Assembly (NCBI RefSeq): GCF_001598055.1
Contig: NZ_CP014845.1
Location: 2,046,001-2,110,000 of the forward strand
DNA from: Cupriavidus nantongensis
Lineage (GTDB): Bacteria > Pseudomonadota > Gammaproteobacteria > Burkholderiales > Burkholderiaceae
Length of the DNA: 64,000 bases
Direction of reading: 5' to 3'
A model generated the notes under the pieces. That model was not told where the DNA came from. It saw only the letters and a list, made by a program, of their open reading frames with translations, and did not search any database. The position numbers and the translations under genes are program-made. Shown here one piece after another: positions 52,373-61,633 of this stretch (the first letter of the stretch is position 1; each line of letters starts with the position of its first letter).

Positions 52373-52783
52373 TCAGCCCAAAGCGGCGCGAATCCCGGGC
52401 GGCACTGGCACCGCCGCGATCCCGCCGTCCTCGCGCCGCCGCGCGAAGACGCGGACCTCCTCGCACTGCATGACAAGATCGCCGCCGCGCATCACGCGAT
52501 GGTGCTGCACGAAGCTCTTGCCGCGAAGTTCCGTGAGGGACGTATGAATCCGCAGCGTGTCTCCGTAGCTGGCGGCATTCACGAACGTGGCGCGTGTATC
52601 CACCAGAGGTGTTCCGATGACACCCAGTGTCCGCTCCATTTCGCGCCAGGGCGGTACGCCGCACTCCAGGAAGAAGTGCTGCGAGGACGCATCGATCCAG
52701 CGAAAGAAGTTCGGAAACCAGACAATGCCCGCGGGGTCGCAGTCACCGAACTCCACCTTGATCGTATAAACGACTTCTTTCAT
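52373..52783 (-). CDS. 4-Hydroxybenzoyl-CoA-type thioesterase
   Basis: 136 residues, hotdog fold. YTIKVEFGDCDPAGIVWFPNFFRWIDAS carries the catalytic Asp of the DxDxxGhV motif, followed by VDTRATFVNAASYGDTLRIHT. It releases CoA from an aromatic or short acyl-CoA. It is the last gene of the minus-strand run, 7 bp after a 42-residue peptide gene. Confidence 0.85.
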   Translation of the reverse strand: MKEVVYTIKVEFGDCDPAGIVWFPNFFRWIDASSQHFFLECGVPPWREMERTLGVIGTPLVDTRATFVNAASYGDTLRIHTSLTELRGKSFVQHHRVMRGGDLVMQCEEVRVFARRREDGGIAAVPVPPGIRAALG

Positions 52784-52790
52784 TGGTCAT

Positions 52791-52919
52791 TCAATGGATA
52801 CGGCCGAGATCCGACCATGGCATGCTGCCGACGATCGAGACGAGAGCGAACACTCCCGCCGCGATGACCAGGATCAGCAGCACGACACAGACTCGGTCTC
52901 CGACGTCCCGATGCTTCAT
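52791..52919 (-). CDS. 42-residue single-helix membrane peptide
   Basis: ATG overlaps the TGA of the preceding reductase (ATGA), and its stop is 7 bp before the thioesterase ATG. Sequence begins MKHRDVGDRVC, then a hydrophobic helix VVLLILVIAAGVFALVSIV, ending in WSDLGRIH. It is too short for a domain match, but the tight coupling at both ends supports a real gene. It might anchor or regulate an enzyme of the pathway. Confidence 0.5.
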   Translation of the reverse strand: MKHRDVGDRVCVVLLILVIAAGVFALVSIVGSMPWSDLGRIH

Positions 52920-53965
52920 ACCGGGTCGCCCGCCTTCAAGATGAGCTTGCCGGGGTTCTTGCCCGTGAAGACCGACATCAGGAGCGCAGGGGCTTTCTCG
53001 AAGCCTTCGTGCACGTCCTCCTCGACGCGAAGCTTGCCCTGCTGCACCCACTCGGCGAGCTGCTTCGCGCCCTGTTCAATGCGGTCGGCGAAGTAGAACA
53101 GATGCACGCCTTCGACGCGAAGCATCTTCGTGACGATCTGGCCGTAGTTCTTCGGCCCCTGGAAATTTAGGTCCGCATAGCCCTGCGACATCGCGCCGCA
53201 AATCACCATGCGCCCGCGCGGCTTCATGTGCAGGAACATCTCGTCGAGAATGTCGCCACCGACGTTGTCATAGTAGGCGTCGACGCCGTCCGGGCACAAT
53301 TCGCGCAGCCGCACGGCGATGTCGTCCGACTTGTAGTCGATTGCCGCGTCGTAATGGCCGCTTTCGACGATCCAGCGGCACTTGTCGGCGCCGCCGGCAA
53401 AGCCGATCACCTTCTTCGCGCCGAGGGCCTTGGCGATTCCGCCGACCACAAACCCGGTGGCCCCGGTGGCGGCCGAGACCACCACGGTGTCCCCCTGCTG
53501 CACGCGCAGCACGTCTGCCGTGCCAAAGTACGCCGTGAGCCCGCCCACACCGAACATGCCGAGGTTCCACGACAAGGGGTAGTTCGCCTTGGGCAGCACG
53601 CGCAGCGGCCACGGGCCGCTCTCCGGCCGCACAACGAGGTAGTCCTCCCAGGTCATGAAGCCGTCGACCAGGTCACCTTCTTTGTAATCCGGGTGGCGCG
53701 AGGTCACGACCTGGCCAATGCCCATCGTGCGCACCGGCGTGCCGGGCGCTTGCGGCGGCATGTAGCCACCATCCTCGGTCATCCAGAGCCGCTGGGTCGC
53801 GTCGAAGCCGAAGTACAGCGTGCGCAGCAGCACTTCGCCATCGCCCGGCTCGGGCACCGGGCCTTCCTTGTACTGGAAGTCTTCAGGGGACAGGTCACCG
53901 ACGGGGCGTCGGCTCATGAGCCATTGGCGGTTAACGGGTTGGTTCAAGTTCCGGGTCACGTTCAT
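52916..53965 (-). CDS. MDR-family NADP-dependent oxidoreductase
   Basis: 349 residues of the medium-chain reductase superfamily, quinone/alkenal-reductase branch (no zinc ligands). The NADP loop is VVVSAATGATGFVVGGIAKALGAKKV near residue 160; DAYYDNVGGDILDEMFLHMKPRGRMVICGAMS near 230 and NPGKLILKAGDP at the C-terminus match curcumin/2-alkenal reductases. It should reduce an activated C=C bond, for example of an enone intermediate. Confidence 0.87.
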   Translation of the reverse strand: MNVTRNLNQPVNRQWLMSRRPVGDLSPEDFQYKEGPVPEPGDGEVLLRTLYFGFDATQRLWMTEDGGYMPPQAPGTPVRTMGIGQVVTSRHPDYKEGDLVDGFMTWEDYLVVRPESGPWPLRVLPKANYPLSWNLGMFGVGGLTAYFGTADVLRVQQGDTVVVSAATGATGFVVGGIAKALGAKKVIGFAGGADKCRWIVESGHYDAAIDYKSDDIAVRLRELCPDGVDAYYDNVGGDILDEMFLHMKPRGRMVICGAMSQGYADLNFQGPKNYGQIVTKMLRVEGVHLFYFADRIEQGAKQLAEWVQQGKLRVEEDVHEGFEKAPALLMSVFTGKNPGKLILKAGDPV

Positions 53966-54010
53966 CTCCTGGGTGTTGATCGGGTTCGTTCTGTTCTGGG
54001 TCCGCGTGCC

Positions 54011-54820
54011 TCAGGGGGCGTGCGTCAGTTCGATGCCGCCGTCCACTACGAGCCGTGTGCCAGTCACGTATCGCGCTTCATCGCTGGACAGGTACAGCAC
54101 CGCGTAGGCGACGTCGTCGGCGGTACCGAACTCGCGCATCGGGATGCGCGACAGGAAGGCCTCACGCAGGGCTTCCGGTGGGGCCCCGACCTGGGGCGAC
54201 AACGTCGAGAACAGCCCTTCGAGCATCCGTGTCTGCATCATCCCGGGATGCACCGAGTTGCAGCGGATGCGGTAGCCCGACTGCAGGCAGTACGAAGCCA
54301 CCGAACGCGTGTACTGCGCGACGCCGGCCTTCGAGAAGCCATACGGCGCCAGCTGCGGCATCGGCGTGAGCGCCGCGATCGACGACATGTTGACGATCGC
54401 ACCGCCGTGGGCCTTCATCGCCTCGATGCCGTAGCGGCAGCCCAGGAACACCCCTTCGCCGTTGATGCGCAGCATCTCGCGCCACTCCGCGAGCGACGTG
54501 TGCTCGGGATCGGCGATGCCGTTCACCGAGCCGATGCCGGCGTTGTTGACCAGGATGTGCAGCGGCCCGGCCGCACCGATGGTGGCCATAACGTGCGCCC
54601 AGTCGCTCTCCTTCGTCACGTCATGGTGGCAGTAGCGGGCACCGGTGTCGCGCGCCAGTTGTTCGCCGCGGGCGTCGTCGATATCGGTAATGAACACCGA
54701 CGCGCCTTGCGCGCACATCATGCGCACGATCGCTTCGCCGATGCCCGCGGCGCCGCCAGTGATGAGCGCCGTCTTGCCGGCCACGCGGCCTGTACCTTCA
54801 TCGATCTTGTTCATGTTCAT
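54011..54820 (-). CDS. Short-chain dehydrogenase/reductase
   Basis: 269 residues from the ATG at 54820. Cofactor loop TGGAAGIGEAIVRMM near residue 19, NNAGIGS near 95, catalytic Ser in VNMSSIAALT and YGFSKAGVAQYT near 160. VFITDIDD after strand 2 favours NAD. Second of two tandem SDRs in the catabolic operon; 10 bp separate the start from the preceding stop. Confidence 0.87.
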   Translation of the reverse strand: MNMNKIDEGTGRVAGKTALITGGAAGIGEAIVRMMCAQGASVFITDIDDARGEQLARDTGARYCHHDVTKESDWAHVMATIGAAGPLHILVNNAGIGSVNGIADPEHTSLAEWREMLRINGEGVFLGCRYGIEAMKAHGGAIVNMSSIAALTPMPQLAPYGFSKAGVAQYTRSVASYCLQSGYRIRCNSVHPGMMQTRMLEGLFSTLSPQVGAPPEALREAFLSRIPMREFGTADDVAYAVLYLSSDEARYVTGTRLVVDGGIELTHAP

Positions 54821-54830
54821 ACTTTGAAGA

Positions 54831-55616
54831 TCAAAAATGAGTGGGGAGTCGGGCGGTGTGCCCGCCATCGACGATCAGCTCGGTGCCGGTGATCATTGCG
54901 CTGTCGTCGCCCACGAGGAATACGACGGCACGCGCAACGTCATCGGGCGTTGCCACACGTCCCATGGGGATGTCCTGGGCGAACGCGTTGAGCATGGTCG
55001 CGCGATCGCCAAACAGCGGCACGGCCGGGTCGAACATCGAGGTGTCGACATACGACGGAAGAATGGCGTTGCAGCGGATCGGGTAGCCTTTCTGGGCGCA
55101 GTGCATGGCCACGGCCTGCGTCAGCGCCCTGACGCCCCCCTTGCATGCGCAGTAGCCCACCGTGCTCGGCACGCCGCGCAGCCCCGACACCGAGCCCAGG
55201 TTGACGATGGCGCCCGCCTGCGCACTGCGCCGGATGGCACGCACGCCGTGTTGGCAGCCGAGGAACACGCCAGTGAGGTTCACCGCCAGCTCGCGGTTCC
55301 ACTTCTCTAGCGACAGTTCCTCGAAGTCCACCGGCGACGTGATGCCGGCGATGTTGCATACGATGTGGATCGCACCGAAGGCCTGCTCCGAACGCGCGAT
55401 CGCGGCGGCCCAGCCGGCGTCGTCGGTCACGTCGAACACTTCGACGCTGGCGCGCCCGCCCTGCTCGCGCAGCAGCGCCGCGGTCTGCTCGGCGCTGGCG
55501 CGTTGCACATCGGCGACGACGACGCTTGCGCCTTCGGCCGCCAGGCGCAGTGCCGTGCCGCGGCCGATGCCGGAGCCGGCACCGGTGACCAGTGCGACCT
55601 TGTTGCTCAACTTCAT
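54831..55616 (-). CDS. Short-chain dehydrogenase/reductase
   Basis: 261 residues; AAGGAGA sits upstream of the ATG at 55616. TGAGSGIGRGTALRL near residue 11, CNIAGITSP near 89 (Ile for the common Asn in NNAG), catalytic Tyr/Lys in YCACKGGVRALTQ near 155. VVVADVQR after strand 2 suggests NAD. It probably oxidises a ring or side-chain hydroxyl in the pathway of this operon. Confidence 0.87.
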   Translation of the reverse strand: MKLSNKVALVTGAGSGIGRGTALRLAAEGASVVVADVQRASAEQTAALLREQGGRASVEVFDVTDDAGWAAAIARSEQAFGAIHIVCNIAGITSPVDFEELSLEKWNRELAVNLTGVFLGCQHGVRAIRRSAQAGAIVNLGSVSGLRGVPSTVGYCACKGGVRALTQAVAMHCAQKGYPIRCNAILPSYVDTSMFDPAVPLFGDRATMLNAFAQDIPMGRVATPDDVARAVVFLVGDDSAMITGTELIVDGGHTARLPTHF

Positions 55617-55735
55617 GCTTGTCTCCTTTGTGTCTGCCATTGCAATCTTTTTTACGCGTTCCTGAGAGGACCGCGATCTGCCTGATCAGCAGGTAAGACC
55701 CAGGCGCTTGAGTACCTACGCAGCATTTCGATGGA

Positions 55736-57019
55736 TCAGGGATTGCACCAACCCTCCGCATAGAGCTGCTGACAAAGAAGCCCAAAGCGCATGGTCACCG
55801 TGTAGCTCTCGCCATCCGCGATAAGGGAGGGGCGGGTGTCGCGGAACAGCTTCTCGATGGGATATTCGCGTGTCGTGCCCACCCCGCCGAAAAGCTGCAG
55901 CGCCTCGTGGACCACTTTCATCGCCTCTTCGGTTACCGTCACCTTGTTGGCTGCGGTGACATAGGGGTGGGTCCGCTCCGAAAGGCGTGCAAACGCGAGT
56001 GAGCGCCGAGACGTCGCGCGAGCCATTTCAACCCGGCGCAGCATGTCGCCGAGACGATAACGGGTCAGTTGATGATCGATCAGCAGCCTTCCGCCCTGCT
56101 TACGCTCATGGCAGTACTGCAGCGCCATCTCGAACGCCGCGCGGGCGACGCCCACGAATATGGGCGACATGTGTGCTCCGGCGTAAGACCACACCGAAGC
56201 AAAATTGCCGTAGAACTCGTCTTTCAACGCGACGGCAAAGCGTTTTGGCACACGAACGTTGTCAAAATAGATTTCCCCTTGAGGAAGCGCGCGCAGGCCG
56301 ATTTTTTCAAGCGGCTTGCCGCGCGAGACCCCGGGAAGGTCGAGAGGGATGATCACCCCGACACCGTGCGGCCGGCCATTCTTGTCGAGCCGTCCATCGC
56401 CATAGTCCGCGCCCATATAGGCGATCGCCACTTGCGCAACGGCGCCGTTGGAGACCCAGGCCGAGCTTTGTCCGTTGATCACGATCTCGTCGTCGCCCAC
56501 CTTCGCCCAGAGGTTGCCTTGATTACCCGGCGTGCCTTTGGGCCAATCGCGTTCAATGTCCAACACTTGGAAGTCGCTGCCGCGGTCGGGCTGCGTTCCC
56601 AGCCAGCACCCGATGCGTCCGGCACACAGCTCTACCAGTTCCTGCTTGCCGGCCGCAACAGCCATTTGCATAGGGAAGTTGGCGACGCCCAGCGACACAG
56701 CAAGCCCGCTGTCGCCCCATCCGAGCTCCTCGGCGATCATCGATTCCATGCGCAACGCCGTCTCGGCTGGTAGCGAAGCGAACAGCGCGGGATCTACGCC
56801 GAGCTTCGCGAACTCTGCAAAAACCGAGTAAAAAGGCGATCCTGGGGCAATGGCCTGCTCCGCGGTCATCTTGTCCAGCGCCGTGCCCATGGGGCGGAGC
56901 ACTTCCTTGGCAAACCGATGAAGCGTATCCAAAACGGCGCGCTCCTCTTCAGACAGCGGCGTTTCGAAACCGGTCAGACAAACGTCCGGCAAGTGCAGTT
57001 CAGTTTTGAGTTTCAGCAT
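55736..57019 (-). CDS. Acyl-CoA dehydrogenase (copy 1)
   Basis: 427 residues from MLKLKTELHL, with AAAGGAGA upstream. Flavin-binding region around IGCWLGTQPDRGSDF and VINGQSSAWVSNGAVAQVA; C-terminal helical domain with LQLFGGVGTTREYPIEKLFRDTR. It introduces a 2,3-double bond in an acyl-CoA. Very similar to the dehydrogenase at the window end; both lie in the same operon-like run, on either side of the ligase/thiolase/FadB block. Confidence 0.88.
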   Translation of the reverse strand: MLKLKTELHLPDVCLTGFETPLSEEERAVLDTLHRFAKEVLRPMGTALDKMTAEQAIAPGSPFYSVFAEFAKLGVDPALFASLPAETALRMESMIAEELGWGDSGLAVSLGVANFPMQMAVAAGKQELVELCAGRIGCWLGTQPDRGSDFQVLDIERDWPKGTPGNQGNLWAKVGDDEIVINGQSSAWVSNGAVAQVAIAYMGADYGDGRLDKNGRPHGVGVIIPLDLPGVSRGKPLEKIGLRALPQGEIYFDNVRVPKRFAVALKDEFYGNFASVWSYAGAHMSPIFVGVARAAFEMALQYCHERKQGGRLLIDHQLTRYRLGDMLRRVEMARATSRRSLAFARLSERTHPYVTAANKVTVTEEAMKVVHEALQLFGGVGTTREYPIEKLFRDTRPSLIADGESYTVTMRFGLLCQQLYAEGWCNP

Positions 57020-57064
57020 TTTCGTCTCCTTTTGACTTGGCAAATTTCGCCAGCGCCGGTCGTC

Positions 57065-58240
57065 CTACAGAACCTCGAATAAGCCTGCGGCCCCCATGCC
57101 ACCGCCGATACACATGGTCACGACCACGTAGCGCACGCCGCGCCGGCGGCCTTCGATCAGGGCGTGTCCGACCAGGCGGGAGCCGCTCATGCCATACGGA
57201 TGGCCCACGGCGATGGCGCCGCCGTCGACGTTCAAGCGGTCATCCGGGATGCCGAGCCGGTCGCGGCAATACAGGACCTGCACGGCGAACGCCTCGTTCA
57301 GCTCCCACAACCCGATGTCGTCGACGCCCAGGCCGGCCTTGGCCAGCAGCTTGGGCACGGCGAAGACCGGGCCGATCCCCATCTCGTCGGGCTCGCACCC
57401 CGCGACCTGGAAGCCGCGGAAGATGCCCAGCGGCTGCACACCGCGCCGCTTCGCGGCCTGCGCGCTCATCACCACGCAGGCCGAGGCACCGTCGGAGAGC
57501 TGGCTGGCGTTGCCGGCGGTCACCACGCCGCCGGGGCGGACGGCGCGCAGGGCAGCAAGGCCCTCGATCGTCGAGTCGCCGCGGATGCCTTCGTCGCGAT
57601 CGACGGTGACGGCCCGCGTGGCGATGCGGCCGTCGGCTTCCACCACGGCCATGCGCGTCGCCAGCGGGACGATCTCCTCGGCGAACCGGCCTTCGGCCTG
57701 CGCACGTGCCGCCTGCACCTGGCTGCGCAAGCCGTACTCATCCTGCCGCTCGCGTGAGATACCGTAGCGCTTGGCGACCACTTCGGCGGTCTCCAACATG
57801 CCCCAGTAGACCTGGGGCCTGTGCGCTTCGACCCAGGCTTCCTTCAGGTTGAACAGGTTGGCCTGCGACTGCACCATCGTGATCGACTCGACGCCTCCGG
57901 CCACGTAGATGTCGCCCTCGCCCGCGATCACCCGTTGCGCAGCCAGCGCGATGTTCTGCAAGCCGGTGGAGCAAAACCGATTGACGGTCAGGCCCGAAGT
58001 GGTGACGGGACAACCCGCGCGCAACGCGACCTGCCGCGCCATGTTGAGGCCGCCGGCCCCTTCCAGAAAGGAGCTGCCGAAGATCACGTCCTGGACGTCA
58101 CCCGGTGCGATGCCTGCCCGCTCGATCGCGTGCTGAACGACGTGCCCGCCCAGGGTGACGGGATGGGTCAGGTTGAATCCGCCCCTGTACGATTTCGCCA
58201 GGCCCGTGCGCGCCGTGGAGACGATGACTGCTTCTATCAT
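57065..58240 (-). CDS. Acetyl-CoA acyltransferase (thiolase)
   Basis: 391 residues from [20 protein letters not shown]. Active-site Cys in [12 protein letters not shown] near residue 89, His in [16 protein letters not shown] near 347, and second Cys in [13 protein letters not shown] near 377. It carries out the last step of beta-oxidation, cutting a 3-ketoacyl-CoA with CoA. The ATG overlaps the stop of the FadB-like gene (ATGA), so the two are coupled, as in fadBA pairs. Confidence 0.92.
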   Translation of the reverse strand: MIEAVIVSTARTGLAKSYRGGFNLTHPVTLGGHVVQHAIERAGIAPGDVQDVIFGSSFLEGAGGLNMARQVALRAGCPVTTSGLTVNRFCSTGLQNIALAAQRVIAGEGDIYVAGGVESITMVQSQANLFNLKEAWVEAHRPQVYWGMLETAEVVAKRYGISRERQDEYGLRSQVQAARAQAEGRFAEEIVPLATRMAVVEADGRIATRAVTVDRDEGIRGDSTIEGLAALRAVRPGGVVTAGNASQLSDGASACVVMSAQAAKRRGVQPLGIFRGFQVAGCEPDEMGIGPVFAVPKLLAKAGLGVDDIGLWELNEAFAVQVLYCRDRLGIPDDRLNVDGGAIAVGHPYGMSGSRLVGHALIEGRRRGVRYVVVTMCIGGGMGAAGLFEVL

Positions 58241-60366
58241 GCTGGGCTCGCTTCGGTGAGAGAGGACCAGCCGAGCCGACGTTCGGCGGCTCGGCTCAGC
58301 CAAGGTGCGGGACGCCAGACCTGCGCGCGGCGCTGGTAGGCCGGCCCGCTGGCGCCGAGCCGCCTCATCGCGGCCACGACGTCTTCTAGGCCCCGCTGTT
58401 CGGCCGCGAACATCGGGCCGCCGCGCCAGCGCGGGAAGCCGTAGCCGGCGATGAAGACGACATCGATGTCCGAGGCGCGCTGGGCAATGCCTTCCTCCAG
58501 CAGGAGGGCGCCTTCGTTCACCAGCGCGAGCACCAGCCGATCGACGATCTCGTCATCGCCGATGCGACGCCGCACCAGGCCCAGTCGCTGCGAATGCGCC
58601 TCGATGGCCTGCTGCACGGCTGCGCTGGGCACGGGCGCCCGCTGGCCAGGCACATGGTCGTACCAGCCGCGTCCGGCCTTCTGGCCCGGCCGGTCCATGT
58701 CGACCAGGATCTGGTTGAGCTCGGAGTACGGCACGTCGGGATGGCGTTCGAGGTACTGCGCGCGGATCTTGGCGCCCAGGTCGAGCCCGGCCATGTCGGC
58801 CATGCGGAACGGCCCCATCGCCATGCCCCAGCGCTCTATCGCGCGGTCGACCTGCTGCGGCAGCGCGCCCTCTTCGACCAGCAGGCCGGCCTGCACGAGG
58901 TACGGCGTCAGCATCCGGTTGCCGATGAAGCCTTCGCAGACCCGTGCCACCACTGCCGTCTTGGACAGCCGGCGCCCCAGCGCCATCGCGGTGGTGAGCA
59001 CATCGGGCGCCGTCTGCGCGCCGCGCACTACCTCGAGCAGCGGCATCACGTGCGCCGGGCTGAAGAAGTGCAGCCCCAGCACGTCCTGCGGGCGGCGCGT
59101 GAAGGTGGCGATCTCGTCGACGTCGAGCATCGAGGTGTTGGTGGCAAGCACCGCGCCGGGCTTGGCCACCGCGTCGAGCTGCTCGAACACCTGGCGCTTG
59201 ACCGCCATGTCCTCGAACACCGCTTCGATGAGGAGATCGGTGTCGCGCAGCGCGTCGTACGACAGCGCCCCGCTGACCAGCGCGATGCGGCGCGCGGCCT
59301 CTTCGGCGGCCAGCTTGCCGCGGCGCTGCGCGTCCTCGTAGGTCTTGCGCACCGTCGCGAGCGCCCGATCCAGCGCGGCGGGGTCGCGTTCGAGCAGCGT
59401 CACCGCCAGCCCGGCATTGGCCAGGCTCATCGCGATGCCGGTGCCCATGGTGCCGCCACCGATGACCGCGGTGCTGGTCACCGTGCGCGGCTTCACACCC
59501 GGCGCGAGATCGCTGATCTTGGCCGCCAAGCGCTCAGACAGGAAGGCATGGCGCAGGCCTTCACTTTGCGGCGTCGCGCGCAGCCGGTGGAAGCGTTCCA
59601 GCTCGCGCGCCAGACCGTCCTGGAAGGGCCGCGTGACGGCGTCTTCCAGGCAGTCCAGGCAGGCCTGTGGCCCGAGCAGCTCGGGCCGCGCCTTAACCGC
59701 TCCGCGCGCGAACGCGAGGAAGGCCTCGGCGTTCTCCATCCGCACCGGCAGATGGCCGGTACGCCGCAAGGCCACGGAACCCTCCGCCAGCTGGCGCGCA
59801 AGCTCGATCGCCGCCGGCAGCGGCGCCTCGTCGGTGACGCGATCGAAAAGGCCGCTGTCGGCCAGCTGGCGTGCGGTGCGCTTGCGGCCGTGCACGATGA
59901 GGTCGGTCGCCAGTTCGAGGCCGACCAGCCGCGGCAGGCGCTGCGTGCCGCCGGCGCCGGGCACGATCCCCAGTTGCACCTCGGGCAGGCCGACAGAAGT
60001 CTGCGCTTGCGCGACACGGGCATGGCAAGCCATCGCGAGCTCCAGCCCACCGCCCAGTGCCACGCCGTGCAGCGCGGCCACCACCGGCTTCGGGCCTTCT
60101 TCGATCAGCGCCATCAGCGTGCCCGGTCCAGGCTCCAGCAGCACGGCCTGCGTGTCGAACTCGGCGATGTCGCCGCCGCCGCAGAAGGCCGTGCCGGCGC
60201 CGGCCAGCACGATGGCCCGCACGGTGTCGTCGGCCAGCGCAGCCTGCAGGTCGTCAGCCAGACGGCGGCGCACTGCCAGCGACAGCACATTCAGCGGCGG
60301 CTGCGCCAGCGCGATCACCCGAACGCCGTCGTGATCGGCGTGGGGCCTGTCAAAGTGGTCCGGCAT
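58237..60366 (-). CDS. Bifunctional enoyl-CoA hydratase/3-hydroxyacyl-CoA dehydrogenase
   Basis: 709 residues of the FadB/FadJ/peroxisomal-type family. N-terminal crotonase domain (about 1-190): [49 protein letters not shown] with the catalytic acid. HAD domain from about 295: [21 protein letters not shown] for [21 protein letters not shown] near 430. Hydrates the 2-enoyl-CoA and oxidises the 3-hydroxyacyl-CoA. Sits between the SCP2-type thiolase and the thiolase. Confidence 0.92.
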   Translation of the reverse strand: MPDHFDRPHADHDGVRVIALAQPPLNVLSLAVRRRLADDLQAALADDTVRAIVLAGAGTAFCGGGDIAEFDTQAVLLEPGPGTLMALIEEGPKPVVAALHGVALGGGLELAMACHARVAQAQTSVGLPEVQLGIVPGAGGTQRLPRLVGLELATDLIVHGRKRTARQLADSGLFDRVTDEAPLPAAIELARQLAEGSVALRRTGHLPVRMENAEAFLAFARGAVKARPELLGPQACLDCLEDAVTRPFQDGLARELERFHRLRATPQSEGLRHAFLSERLAAKISDLAPGVKPRTVTSTAVIGGGTMGTGIAMSLANAGLAVTLLERDPAALDRALATVRKTYEDAQRRGKLAAEEAARRIALVSGALSYDALRDTDLLIEAVFEDMAVKRQVFEQLDAVAKPGAVLATNTSMLDVDEIATFTRRPQDVLGLHFFSPAHVMPLLEVVRGAQTAPDVLTTAMALGRRLSKTAVVARVCEGFIGNRMLTPYLVQAGLLVEEGALPQQVDRAIERWGMAMGPFRMADMAGLDLGAKIRAQYLERHPDVPYSELNQILVDMDRPGQKAGRGWYDHVPGQRAPVPSAAVQQAIEAHSQRLGLVRRRIGDDEIVDRLVLALVNEGALLLEEGIAQRASDIDVVFIAGYGFPRWRGGPMFAAEQRGLEDVVAAMRRLGASGPAYQRRAQVWRPAPWLSRAAERRLGWSSLTEASPA

Positions 60367-60375
60367 CGTGGCGCC

Positions 60376-61614
60376 TCACTTGGTCAGGATGTGGACCGCT
60401 ACGACGGCTTCCTCCATCGCCGCCAGGCCGCCGCCGTTTTCCTGCAACGCGATGCGGGCGCCTTCCACCTGGCGGGCGCCGGCCTCGCCGCGCAGCTGGG
60501 TCACCAGTTCATAGAGCTGGCCGATGCCGGTGGCGCTAAGCGGATGGCCCTTGGACTCCAGGCCTCCGGAGACGTTGATCGGCAGGCGGCCACCGTGCGT
60601 GAACTCGCCGCGTTCGGCCGCCGGACCGCCCTCGCCGGGCGCCACGAACTGCAGGTTCTCGGCCTGCAGGATCTCGCCCATCGCCGAAGCGTCGTGCACT
60701 TCGGCCACGTCGATGTCGTCAGGGCCGACGCCCGCGCTCTCATAGGCCTGCTGCGCTGCCAGGCGGCCCGCGGCCAATTCGATCTGGTCAATGCGGCGGT
60801 GCGTGAAGCTGCGCATCACGCTGGCGGCCACCTTTATGCAGCGGCGGGGGTCGGCACCGATGCGCTTGAGGCCCTCCTCCGTGCAGACGATGGCCGCCGA
60901 GGCGCCGTCGGACACCGGCGCGCACATCGGCAGCGTCAGCGGATAGGTGATCGGCGGCGCGGCGAGCACCTCGTCGATCGTGTAGGGCTTGCGGATCTGC
61001 GAGAACGGGTTGTGCACCGAGTGGCTGTGGTTCTTCGCGCACACCGCGGCGACCTGCCGTTGCGTGATGCCGTAGGTCTTCATGTAGTAGCGGCACATCG
61101 ATGCGTAGACCTGCATCACTTCGCTGTACGGCTTGTCCGACTCGGAGCCTGGCGGTACTTCGACGCCGGCGCCCAGCGCCAGCATGTCGGCCAGGTTCTG
61201 CTCGCCCCGGCTCACGTCCCAACCGCCCTGGAAGACGCTGAACATCTTCGCCTTATCAGGGACGTTCAGCTTCTCGACGCCGAGCGCCAGCGCCACGTCG
61301 GTGCTGCCGGCGCGCAGGGACTGGATCGCCAGGTGGAAGGCCGTGCTGCCGGAGGCGCAGGCGGCCTCGACGTTGAACGTCGGGATCCCCGTGATGCCGA
61401 TTTTGCCGAACACGACCTGCCCGGGCACCAGGATCTGGCCCTGCAGGTAACCGTTGGTCGCACCGGCATAGAAGGCGGTGCCGATGTCGCTGACCTGGCA
61501 GCCCGCATCCTTCAGGGCGCCATCCAGCGCCTCCTGGGCCAGGTTGTCCAGCGAGCGCTCCAGGTGTCGCCCGAAGACGGTCATCGCGATGCCGGCAATG
61601 TAGATGTCATTCAT
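60376..61614 (-). CDS. SCP2-type thiolase/lipid-transfer protein
   Basis: 412 residues, thiolase superfamily, SCP-2/non-specific lipid-transfer branch. Cys in NVEAACASGSTAFHLAIQ near residue 85 and His in GGLESKGHPLSATGIGQL near 355; one of the usual catalytic residues in the C-terminal CxG loop is replaced by LQENGGGLAAM. Members include steroid-side-chain thiolases and inactive partners of DUF35 proteins. No DUF35 gene is next to it. Confidence 0.85.
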   Translation of the reverse strand: MNDIYIAGIAMTVFGRHLERSLDNLAQEALDGALKDAGCQVSDIGTAFYAGATNGYLQGQILVPGQVVFGKIGITGIPTFNVEAACASGSTAFHLAIQSLRAGSTDVALALGVEKLNVPDKAKMFSVFQGGWDVSRGEQNLADMLALGAGVEVPPGSESDKPYSEVMQVYASMCRYYMKTYGITQRQVAAVCAKNHSHSVHNPFSQIRKPYTIDEVLAAPPITYPLTLPMCAPVSDGASAAIVCTEEGLKRIGADPRRCIKVAASVMRSFTHRRIDQIELAAGRLAAQQAYESAGVGPDDIDVAEVHDASAMGEILQAENLQFVAPGEGGPAAERGEFTHGGRLPINVSGGLESKGHPLSATGIGQLYELVTQLRGEAGARQVEGARIALQENGGGLAAMEEAVVAVHILTK

Positions 61615-61633
61615 GTCGGAGGTTCCTTCGGAT

